This document shows positions 1-5,961 of a DNA stretch of 9,408 nt, one piece after another. A program made the translations under genes and the position numbers. How positions within the stretch are numbered: position 1 is the first letter of the stretch; the number at the start of each line of letters is the position of its first letter. The notes under the pieces were generated by a model. The model worked only from the letters and a program-made list of their open reading frames with translations. It did not search any database and was not told the origin of the DNA. Source of the DNA: an uncultured Oscillospiraceae bacterium (GTDB taxonomy: Bacteria; Bacillota; Clostridia; Oscillospirales; Ruminococcaceae); contig CAKSJL010000065.1 in assembly GCA_934463345.1 (NCBI GenBank), positions 1 through 9,408 on the forward strand, read 5' to 3'.

Positions 1-296
<296 letters not shown>

Positions 297-335
297 AGAA
301 CAGCATAAAATGTTATAAATACAAACTATTAGTTG

Positions 336-392
336 AAACATGGGGATATTTCAATAACAGCTTTTAATTACTGTTATAATATTCCCATGTTT
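336..392. repeat. Large imperfect inverted repeat between lysS and the next gene
   Basis: The left arm 336-360 (AAACATGGGGATATT...ATAACAG) and the right arm 371-392 (CTGTTATAATATTCCCATGTTT) pair over about 22 bp. There is one G-T wobble and one 3-nt bulge (TCA at 351-353), around a 10-nt AT-rich loop. Nothing like a U-tract follows the right arm, so it is not a standard intrinsic terminator, although it may still help end lysS transcription. The inner palindrome ATAACAG-N10-CTGTTAT covers the -10 box of the next gene, so an operator role is possible. The pairing is seen directly; the function is inference. Confidence 0.7.
372..380 (+). promoter_or_regulatory. Extended -10 promoter element (TGTTATAAT)
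   Basis: TGTTATAAT carries a perfect TATAAT hexamer at 375-380 preceded by the TGn extension. This predicts transcription starting near 387 and a leader of about 20 nt for the gene at 409. There is no good -35 hexamer at 17 nt; the nearest candidate is TTTCAA at 350-355 with a 19-nt spacer. An extended -10 can partly compensate for that. The element lies inside the right arm of the inverted repeat at 336-392. Confidence 0.55.
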
Positions 393-408
393 GCTTTAAG
401 GAGAAATA

Positions 409-1278
409 ATGTCTGGTAAAAAGAAAAAAAACCCCGGAATTTTTGAAACTGCCCGGAATATAAATGAAAATGAGAAGAAGCAGGCTGAACAGAAAAAACT
501 TCAGGCGGCAAAGGCTGAGAAGGTAGAACGTGAAAATTATGAGCGTCGGCTGGAGGAGGATAAGGTTGAGCTTCTGAAGCTTAAACAGGGCGTTATTTCT
601 AATTCTGAAAGACTTAGAGAGGAAGCAGATGAAAAAAAACATTATTCCGTCTGGCAGAAAATCAGAAATTTCATTTATCATAATAAGTGGTGGCTTGGAT
701 TTACAGTTTTTTTTGCTGCCATAGCGGCTTTTCTGGTATATGATACCGTTACAACGACTAAAGCAGACGTGATGCTTATGGTACTTTCAAACGATGATGA
801 GCTTGCCATGCACTACAGCAGCATTGAAAAATACTTTAACGATGAAGTTGATGATTACAATGATGATGGAAAGAAATGTGCTGATCTTCTTTATATACCG
901 ATTTCAGATAATGAAGAAGCCAACAATATGGGCATGTATGAATCAAATCTTAACAAATTGGCGTCAGAGTTTCAGATGGGCGAAACAATGCTTGTGCTTG
1001 CTGACAGTAAATCGGCTGAGCTTATAATGGCTGAGGATACGCTTGTAAATCTTGAAGAGCTTTATCCTGATAATCCGAACATAAAGGGCTATGGTTTTTA
1101 TCTCAAAAATACCGAATTTGCATCGCTTATCGGCTATACGGAGGGGAATATTCCTGATGATCTTTACATAGGTATAAGAAAGGTCACAAAAACACTGACG
1201 TCTGAAAAGAGCATGCAGGAGCATTATGATAATGCTATGAAACTTCTTGATAAGATGATAACAGAATTATCAAAGTAA
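409..1278 (+). CDS. Single-pass membrane protein with Lys/Glu-rich cytoplasmic coiled coil, unknown function
   Basis: I do not recognise this 289-aa protein. Residues 1-80 are rich in K, E, Q and A with heptad-like spacing, probably a cytoplasmic coiled coil. Residues ~93-112 (WWLGFTVFFAAIAAFLVYDT) form one strong membrane segment preceded by basic residues. That places the acidic C-terminal ~175 residues outside the cell (N-in, C-out). The outer part begins with a hydrophobic strand (ADVMLMVLSNDDE) like the first strand of an alpha/beta domain and has no cysteine pairs or obvious catalytic motif. The start is supported by AAGGAG at 398-403, five bases before ATG. It has its own extended -10 promoter and is probably monocistronic or read with lysS. 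The stop codon lies inside an inverted repeat shared with the next promoter. A structural or envelope-sensing role is possible but unproven. Confidence 0.85.
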   Translation: MSGKKKKNPGIFETARNINENEKKQAEQKKLQAAKAEKVERENYERRLEEDKVELLKLKQGVISNSERLREEADEKKHYSVWQKIRNFIYHNKWWLGFTVFFAAIAAFLVYDTVTTTKADVMLMVLSNDDELAMHYSSIEKYFNDEVDDYNDDGKKCADLLYIPISDNEEANNMGMYESNLNKLASEFQMGETMLVLADSKSAELIMAEDTLVNLEELYPDNPNIKGYGFYLKNTEFASLIGYTEGNIPDDLYIGIRKVTKTLTSEKSMQEHYDNAMKLLDKMITELSK

Positions 1279-1341
1279 AGCGAATTATTTGTTTACTATG
1301 ACAAATTGCACATATAGTATTGACAATATCGCTTTACTATG
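1274..1341. repeat. Nested inverted and direct repeats around the zinc-ribbon gene promoter
   Basis: A perfect 10-bp inverted repeat pairs AGTAAAGCGA (1274-1283, overlapping the stop codon of the upstream gene) with TCGCTTTACT (1329-1338, in the promoter spacer). Inside it, ATTTGT (1287-1292) and ACAAAT (1301-1306) form a second inverted repeat. A 9-bp direct repeat, TTTACTATG, occurs at 1292-1300 and 1333-1341, 41 bp apart and so close to four helical turns. These repeats are seen directly; a regulator-binding or transcript-folding role is inferred. Confidence 0.5.
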
Positions 1342-1348
1342 TTAAAAT
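1320..1348 (+). promoter_or_regulatory. Sigma-A promoter of the zinc-ribbon gene
   Basis: TTGACA at 1320-1325 is a consensus -35 box. TAAAAT at 1343-1348 is the -10 box, with a spacer of exactly 17 nt and a TGn extension (TGT at 1340-1342). Transcription would start near 1355, so the first in-frame ATG at 1339 lies upstream of the transcript. That fixes the real start codon at 1384. Confidence 0.8.
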
Positions 1349-1383
1349 TAAAGTACAATATTATTTTATGGGGGTTTTTAAAA

Positions 1384-2007
1384 ATGAGTAAATTTTGTAT
1401 GCAGTGCGGCGCACAGATTGATGATAATGCCGAAATTTGTTCATCATGCGGTGCAGCACAGACAAGTACTTCTGCCGGAGACGCAGCAGTTGTTAACGGT
1501 GATTCAAAGAAATCCAAGGCAATTGTGATTGCCGCAGCAGCCGTTGTTGTCGTAATCGTTCTTCTTCTCCTTAAAGCACTTTTGGGCGGAGGATATAAGT
1601 CGCCGATCGACAATGTACTTAAGGGTATGGAAACAGGAAAGGGTAAATACATTTACAAAGCTGTTCCTGAATTTATGCTTGAAGAAGAATATGATGACAT
1701 GAAAAAAAGCGAAATCATTGATGAACTTGATGATTATGTAGGTGATTATCTTGATAATCTTGAAGACAGATATGGTGATGATATCAAGATTTCATACAAG
1801 ATAAAAAGTAAGGAAAAGATCGACAAGGATGATCTTGAGGATCTTGAAGATGATCTCAATGATGAATATGACGGCAAAATTAAGGTTTCAAAGGGTTATG
1901 AAATAAAAGCCAGAGTTACAATTAAGGGCGATGATGATGAGGATTCAAATACCAACAAATTCAAGGTTTACAAGATAAACGGCGACTGGTGTGTGCTTGA
2001 TTTCTGA
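1384..2007 (+). CDS. Zinc-ribbon, membrane-anchored acidic protein, unknown function
   Basis: This is a 207-aa protein. The N-terminus has a zinc-ribbon of the zinc_ribbon_2 kind, with paired CxxC motifs at C5/C8 and C19/C22 (CMQCG...CSSCG), predicted to bind one Zn. A polar linker follows, then one long membrane segment at ~46-67. The remaining ~140 residues are extracellular and strongly acidic, with many D/E runs. The domain ends in alternating strands and a final K-I-N-G-D-W-C-V-L-D, reminiscent of NTF2-like or DUF4878-type folds found in similar Firmicutes proteins; that comparison is my inference. I chose ATG 1384, not the in-frame ATG 1339, because 1339 lies within the promoter and GGGGG at 1370-1374 sits upstream of 1384. 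The gene has its own consensus promoter and terminator, so it is probably monocistronic. Its cellular role is unknown. Confidence 0.85.
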   Translation: MSKFCMQCGAQIDDNAEICSSCGAAQTSTSAGDAAVVNGDSKKSKAIVIAAAAVVVVIVLLLLKALLGGGYKSPIDNVLKGMETGKGKYIYKAVPEFMLEEEYDDMKKSEIIDELDDYVGDYLDNLEDRYGDDIKISYKIKSKEKIDKDDLEDLEDDLNDEYDGKIKVSKGYEIKARVTIKGDDDEDSNTNKFKVYKINGDWCVLDF

Positions 2008-2026
2008 TAGAGTCTTACAAAATTAC

Positions 2027-2057
2027 AAACCGATGGATTTATCCATCGGTTTTTTTT
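2027..2057 (+). terminator. Intrinsic terminator after the zinc-ribbon gene
   Basis: ACCGATGGA (2029-2037) pairs perfectly with TCCATCGGT (2042-2050) around a TTTA loop. Together with the last T of the stem it is followed by a run of eight T (2050-2057). The upstream AAA can extend the stem into the T-run. It starts about 20 nt after the stop codon and separates this gene from the transporter operon. Confidence 0.93.
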
Positions 2058-2108
2058 CAATATTCATGAAAATAAGTGATTAACAAACAATTTATTACAA
2101 ATACACTA

Positions 2109-2137
2109 TTGAAAAAAAATCGTAAAAATGTTATAAT
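2109..2137 (+). promoter_or_regulatory. Sigma-A promoter of the ECF transporter operon
   Basis: TTGAAA at 2109-2114 and a perfect TATAAT at 2132-2137 are separated by 17 nt, with a TG extension at 2129-2130 (TGTTATAAT). AT-rich sequence with A and T runs lies just upstream and could act as an UP element. The predicted start near 2144 leaves a leader of about 27 nt before ATG 2171, too short for a riboswitch. Confidence 0.85.
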
Positions 2138-2170
2138 TATAAAATATGAAAAGAGGTGCTGAGACGACAT

Positions 2171-2641
2171 ATGAAAAAACTGCTTGCTGCGATGATTACA
2201 GTTGCAGTTCTGCTGACCGGCTGCGGTATACAAAGCGCTGACGATTACTACAATATTGAGTCCGCAAGCTCTGATATGAGCGTACTTGTTTCTGTTGACT
2301 GTTCTGATATACTTGAAAATATGTCTGAACTGGAAAGCGGACTTGAAAAGTATATTCCGGAATATGGACTTATTTTTCCGGATACTGATTACCCGCTTCT
2401 TGAAGGTGAAACTGTTTATGACCTTATTGTCAGGATTGCAAGGGAAAATGGGATGCAGCTTGAAACTAAAGGCTTTTTCGGAAACTATGAAGTTGAAGGA
2501 ATCGGGTTTATATATAATTCCACATGTGCTGACGGAAGATGGATATATAAGGTGAATGGTAAAACTGGTCCGGCAGTGTGCAGCGGTTATAAGCTTAAAG
2601 ACGGAGATATGGTACAGTGGATTTATGTCTGCGGAAGTTAG
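2171..2641 (+). CDS. DUF4430 (transcobalamin-like C-terminal domain) lipoprotein
   Basis: This is a 156-aa lipoprotein, probably a surface substrate-capture subunit of the ECF transporter encoded downstream. The start at ATG 2171 gives MKKLLAAMITVAVLLTGC, a classic lipoprotein signal peptide with lipobox LTGC and the lipidated cysteine at residue 18. A GTG at 2156 overlaps the AGAGGTG ribosome binding site (2152-2158) and is less likely. The C-terminal ~80 residues match the DUF4430 pattern: GETVYDLIVRIA near the start, a segment ending in GIGFIYN, then W-I-Y-K-V-N-G-K, and finally the Y-K-L-K-D-G-D-M-V-Q-W-I-Y ending. This domain is related to the C-terminal domain of animal transcobalamin and intrinsic factor, and is often found beside bacterial ECF transporters. 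It is the first gene of the operon. The domain call is strong; corrinoid binding is inference. Confidence 0.85.
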   Translation: MKKLLAAMITVAVLLTGCGIQSADDYYNIESASSDMSVLVSVDCSDILENMSELESGLEKYIPEYGLIFPDTDYPLLEGETVYDLIVRIARENGMQLETKGFFGNYEVEGIGFIYNSTCADGRWIYKVNGKTGPAVCSGYKLKDGDMVQWIYVCGS

Positions 2642-2654
2642 AACCTTTTGTCTG

Positions 2655-2703
2655 GACAGTTTTTGAAAATCCGCACACGTATCTTGTGAAGACAGGTTTT
2701 GAA
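2655..2703. repeat. 13-bp near-perfect direct repeat between lipoprotein and ecfT
   Basis: GACAGTTTTTGAA (2655-2667) recurs as GACAGGTTTTGAA (2691-2703), 12 of 13 identical and 36 bp apart, in the 89-base gap before ecfT. No promoter or terminator is evident in this gap, so it is probably transcribed through. It could be a regulatory site or chance. Confidence 0.35.
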
Positions 2704-2730
2704 TGTAACGATATTTAAAGGAGGATAATA

Positions 2731-3606
2731 ATGAGCTTTTCTCAGATGCATCCGTTGACACAATTTTTGTTTTTTCTGTCAGCAGCCTGTTCAGCACTGT
2801 TTAGCAGAGAACCCCTTTTTTTGCTTGTCAGCTTTGTTCTTGCATTTGCACTGAGGTGTATACAAATAAAAAGCATCAGAATATTCAAGGAAATGTTTTT
2901 GTTTGGTCTGTTGTTTCTGGCAACTGCCGGAGCTGTAGTGCTGACATCGCATAACGGAAAGACAGCTTTGTTCTTTATAAATGAAAATGCTGTTACCAAA
3001 CAATCGCTTGTTTTTGCAGCATGCACTGGAATGAAAGTTCTGGATGTCAGCTGCTGGCTTGTCTGCATGGCGTATATTATGTCTGGAGAAAAAATAGTTT
3101 ATCTGCTCTCCGGAGTTTTTCCAAGGTTATCTGTTTTCGTTTCAGGTATGATGAGGTTTCTGCCTGCAATAAAAAAACAATACATAAATATATATCATAT
3201 TCAGCGGTGTATTTATTCCGGTCGTAAGACACTCCGGAAAAAAGTTGCTGTTGTTTTAAAAAGTCTATCGGCGCTTCTGACGTGGATAATAGAAAGCTCT
3301 GCTGACTCTGCCGATTCAATGTACTCAAGAGGATATGGACTATGGGGGCGCAGTTCAATGAGCATTTATCGTTTTAGATACGCCGACTTTGCCATTATTG
3401 CACTTTCGGTGTACGCACTGTTTTTTACAGCCGCTGCGAAATACTTTAGAGTTTCAGAAATAAAATTTTATCCTGTGATTTCTCTTCCGAAATCTCCGGT
3501 TGCAAATATTATTATTTTTATACTCTGGACAGCCTTGATGCTTATACCGGTCATAACAGAAATATGTGAGGAATATAAATGGAAATTATTAAGATCGAAA
3601 ATTTAA
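2731..3606 (+). CDS. ecfT: ECF transporter transmembrane (T) component, EcfT/CbiQ family
   Basis: This 291-aa integral membrane protein is the energy-coupling scaffold that links the ATPases to the substrate-binding S protein in an ECF-type vitamin importer. It starts at ATG 2731 behind a perfect AAAGGAGG (2717-2724). The sequence shows an N-terminal HPLTQF motif typical of EcfT and several hydrophobic segments (roughly 10-41, 55-72, 98-118, 122-144, 218-236, 255-275). A cytoplasmic region carries RFLPAIKKQ near 142-150 and, near 191-203, the coupling-helix motif ADSMYSRGYG. In this family the consensus is A-R-G/S; here it is S-R-G, with Arg 200 conserved. Its 3' end overlaps the ATPase gene by 28 nt, which implies translational coupling. 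Family length is usually 250-290 aa, so it is complete. The EcfT assignment is strong, but the substrate cannot be read from this subunit. Confidence 0.9.
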   Translation: MSFSQMHPLTQFLFFLSAACSALFSREPLFLLVSFVLAFALRCIQIKSIRIFKEMFLFGLLFLATAGAVVLTSHNGKTALFFINENAVTKQSLVFAACTGMKVLDVSCWLVCMAYIMSGEKIVYLLSGVFPRLSVFVSGMMRFLPAIKKQYINIYHIQRCIYSGRKTLRKKVAVVLKSLSALLTWIIESSADSADSMYSRGYGLWGRSSMSIYRFRYADFAIIALSVYALFFTAAAKYFRVSEIKFYPVISLPKSPVANIIIFILWTALMLIPVITEICEEYKWKLLRSKI

Positions 3607-5225
3607 GCTTTGCTTATAGCGAAAGCAAGACTTATCTTCTTGATGATATAAGCTTTTCAGTCGGCAAGGGTGATTTTATTATATTGTACGGTTCGTCCGG
3701 CTGCGGCAAAACGACTCTGCTAAGACTAATGAAAAAAGAGCTTATGCCTGATGGACGAACAAAGGGAACAATAAAATATAAAGGAAAAGAGATATCTAAA
3801 CTTGACGATCGGACATCAGCCTCAGAAATAGGCTTTGTAATGCAGGATCCGGACAGGCAGATTGTTACTGATAAGGTGTATCGTGAGCTTGCGTTCGGAC
3901 TTGAAAATCTGGGAGAGCCGGGATCTGTTATAAGAAGAAAAGCTGCGGAAATATCAAGCGTGTTTGGTATTAATAAGTGGTTTCACAGTGATACTGCGAC
4001 TCTTTCCGGCGGACAAAAGCAGCTTTTGAATCTGGCGTCAGTTATGATAATGTCTCCGGAGCTTCTGTTGCTTGATGAACCTGTTTCCCAGCTTGATCCA
4101 TTCAGTTCTGCCGCATTTATCGAAATGCTGGTTAGATTTAATCGTGAATACGGAGTTACGGTTATTATTTCGGAGCACAATCTTGAGGGAATATTTTCGT
4201 TTGCTGATACTATAGCAGTTATTGATAAAACAAAGCTTAAATATTGGGGTGTTCCCAGAACCTGCTGCGGTTTTTTTGAAAAGGAAGCCCCTATTGCTGA
4301 GGGAATGCCCGTTCCGGCAAGACTCTACCAAAAATTTGGCATAAAAGCGGTATGTCCTATTGATGTAAGGGAAGCAAGGCTATTTATGTCAAGATATTGT
4401 CCTAATGTTGTAAAAAAGATAAAAAAGCCTTTCAGGTTTAATAATAATTCCTATGCAGCAGAACTGGAGGAGGTTTATTTCAGGTATGACCGTAAATCTC
4501 CTGACATATTAAGCGGAATTACCATGAGAGTCAGGAAAGGGGAGATATACGCTGTTGTCGGAAGTAATGGCTGCGGCAAAACAACTCTTTTGTCCGTTAT
4601 CTCAGGACAGCTTTCACCATACAGAGGAAAAATATATATTGGCGGTGTAAAGTACAGTGGCGCTTCAAAAATTGCTACCATTCCGCAGAATCCTGTAACG
4701 CTTTTTACTGACGATATATTAAGAGACGACCTTATATCGTTTGCTGAAAGCAGCGGAATGCAGAAAGAAATAGCTCCGTCCGCTGTCTATGACCTGTGCA
4801 GAACACTCGGTATAGTGGGAGTTTTGCACAATCATGTGTATGATTTAAGCGGAGGAGAAATCCAGAAAGCAGCACTTGCCAAAATAATGATAAGCAATCC
4901 TGATGTTATACTGCTTGATGAACCGACGAAAGGCGTTGATGCCTGGTCAAAGAAGTCGTTTTCGGAGATACTCAAAAGACTTGCCAAAGAAGGGAAAGCA
5001 ATTATAATTGTAACACATGACAATGAATTTGCGGCGGAAACGGCGGATATCTGCGGACTTTTATTTGATGGAACAATTATAACGGAAGCACCGTCTAATG
5101 AGTTTTATAGTCAGAACGATTTTTATACAACAGTGTGTTCACGAATTACCAAAGGCTTTTTTGAAAATGCTGTTACTTTTGACGACCTTATAAGCCTTTG
5201 CAAAGAAAACGGCGGTGTAAAATGA
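3579..5225 (+). CDS. ecfA: ECF transporter fused tandem ATPase (EcfA-EcfA')
   Basis: This 548-aa cytoplasmic protein carries both ATP-binding cassettes of an ECF importer in one chain. Cassette 1 has Walker A GSSGCGKTT (38-46), Q-loop MQDPDRQ (88-94), signature LSGGQ (142-146), Walker B LLLLDEP (162-168) and switch His 200. Cassette 2 has Walker A GSNGCGKTT (328-336), Q-loop IPQNP (368-372), signature LSGGE (423-427), Walker B VILLDEP (443-449) and switch His 480. All catalytic residues are present in both halves, so two competent sites are expected. The start ATG 3579 has GAGGA at 3568-3572 six bases upstream and overlaps the end of ecfT. Its stop codon overlaps the start of the S-component gene as ATGA. 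Group II systems share separate EcfA1/EcfA2 among many S proteins; a fused form in an operon with its own S protein suggests a dedicated system. Identification is very secure. Confidence 0.95.
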   Translation: MEIIKIENLSFAYSESKTYLLDDISFSVGKGDFIILYGSSGCGKTTLLRLMKKELMPDGRTKGTIKYKGKEISKLDDRTSASEIGFVMQDPDRQIVTDKVYRELAFGLENLGEPGSVIRRKAAEISSVFGINKWFHSDTATLSGGQKQLLNLASVMIMSPELLLLDEPVSQLDPFSSAAFIEMLVRFNREYGVTVIISEHNLEGIFSFADTIAVIDKTKLKYWGVPRTCCGFFEKEAPIAEGMPVPARLYQKFGIKAVCPIDVREARLFMSRYCPNVVKKIKKPFRFNNNSYAAELEEVYFRYDRKSPDILSGITMRVRKGEIYAVVGSNGCGKTTLLSVISGQLSPYRGKIYIGGVKYSGASKIATIPQNPVTLFTDDILRDDLISFAESSGMQKEIAPSAVYDLCRTLGIVGVLHNHVYDLSGGEIQKAALAKIMISNPDVILLDEPTKGVDAWSKKSFSEILKRLAKEGKAIIIVTHDNEFAAETADICGLLFDGTIITEAPSNEFYSQNDFYTTVCSRITKGFFENAVTFDDLISLCKENGGVK

Positions 5226-5902
5226 ACGGAAAGCTTTCAACAGCCGCGGTTATAATAATATCTGTTTTTGCAGCGGCAGCGGATATTGTGATATCGGGCG
5301 GCAGACATTACAAAATGATATGCGGTATCCTTTCGGCACTGGCGATTTTGCCGTATATTACTGTACATGGAAACAGAAAAGCAGTCAGCTATGAACTGAG
5401 GACGATCATCCTGACAACTCTGATGTCAGCTGCAATGCTTGCATTTTTCGGCGATGCCGCTTACTTCCGACCTGTTACGGCTGTAGTTATAATTACGGGT
5501 ATGCTTTTCGGTTCTCCGGCTGGTTTTACCTGTGGATTTTTTTCTGTAATGCTTGTTTCGGGTTTTTCCGGAATAGGCGAATGGACTGTAATTCAGTTGC
5601 TCATAATTTCAGTTGCAGGCTTTCTTTCGGGAGTATTCAGCAAAAAGATGGTTGAAAGTAATATCTTCCTGACCATATTTTCACTTTTCTGTTCGTTTGC
5701 ATTTTCATGCGCAGATATAATAAGTGCTGTTGACAAGGCTCAGAGTGAGAGCTTTTTTTCAGCCTACAGACCAGTATTTGCGGTTTCGGTTAAATGGTTT
5801 GCATTTTATGCGGTATCGGATATAATTTTAATATTATTAATAAAAAGGCTTTTTGCGTTTAAAGCGCTCAGAATGAAAAAACGGTTTAAGATATTTGCTT
5901 AG
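5222..5902 (+). CDS. ECF transporter substrate-specific (S) component, possibly CbrT-like
   Basis: This 226-aa hydrophobic protein has about six to seven membrane segments (about 5-23, 30-46, 59-77, 83-112, 121-139, 147-169, 184-208) and a basic C-terminal tail. It is the likely substrate-binding S subunit of the importer. The central pattern RPVTAVVIITGMLFGSPAGF (83-102), then GIGEWTVIQL (117-126) and GFLSGV, resembles S proteins in Firmicutes whose consensus includes PV.A...I..G...G..AGF and GPWTPWQM. I associate that pattern with the cobalamin-related CbrT group; this is from memory and not checked. The start is ATG 5222, forming an ATGA overlap with the stop of the ATPase gene. An upstream in-frame TTG at 5198 is much less likely. 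There is no strong ribosome binding site, so translation is probably coupled to ecfA. The S-component role is well supported by context; the substrate is inference. Confidence 0.8.
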   Translation: MNGKLSTAAVIIISVFAAAADIVISGGRHYKMICGILSALAILPYITVHGNRKAVSYELRTIILTTLMSAAMLAFFGDAAYFRPVTAVVIITGMLFGSPAGFTCGFFSVMLVSGFSGIGEWTVIQLLIISVAGFLSGVFSKKMVESNIFLTIFSLFCSFAFSCADIISAVDKAQSESFFSAYRPVFAVSVKWFAFYAVSDIILILLIKRLFAFKALRMKKRFKIFA

Positions 5903-5961
5903 AGATTTTCCAGCAAGGATAATTTCTGGAGTGTATATAAATAAAGAAAGGTAGACAAGTA

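Noticed and set aside
311..319. TGTTATAAA as a further promoter downstream of lysS
   Set aside because: No -35 box at a suitable distance and no gene correctly placed for it.
1339..1383. Upstream in-frame ATG for the zinc-ribbon gene
   Set aside because: It overlaps the -10 box and lies before the predicted transcription start; the ribosome binding site and zinc-ribbon motif fit ATG 1384.
2156..2170. GTG start for the lipoprotein
   Set aside because: It lies within the AGAGGTG ribosome binding site and would add LRRH before a normal signal peptide.
2617..2718. Small ORF of 33 codons from GTG 2617, overlapping the end of the lipoprotein gene and running to just before ecfT
   Set aside because: No good ribosome binding site, no recognisable motif, and the lipoprotein's DUF4430 domain is already complete, so it is neither a convincing gene nor a frameshifted extension.
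2057..2797. Long minus-strand ORF opposite the lipoprotein
   Set aside because: It is a shadow of the lipoprotein gene and crosses the operon promoter and the terminator; its composition is not protein-like.
5198..5221. TTG start for the S component
   Set aside because: A rare start without a ribosome binding site; the ATGA overlap at 5222 is the typical coupled arrangement.
5903..5961. Possible terminator between the S component and tex (TCCAG...CTGGA)
   Set aside because: Only a 5-bp stem with a 12-nt loop and no T-run, so read-through into tex is likely.
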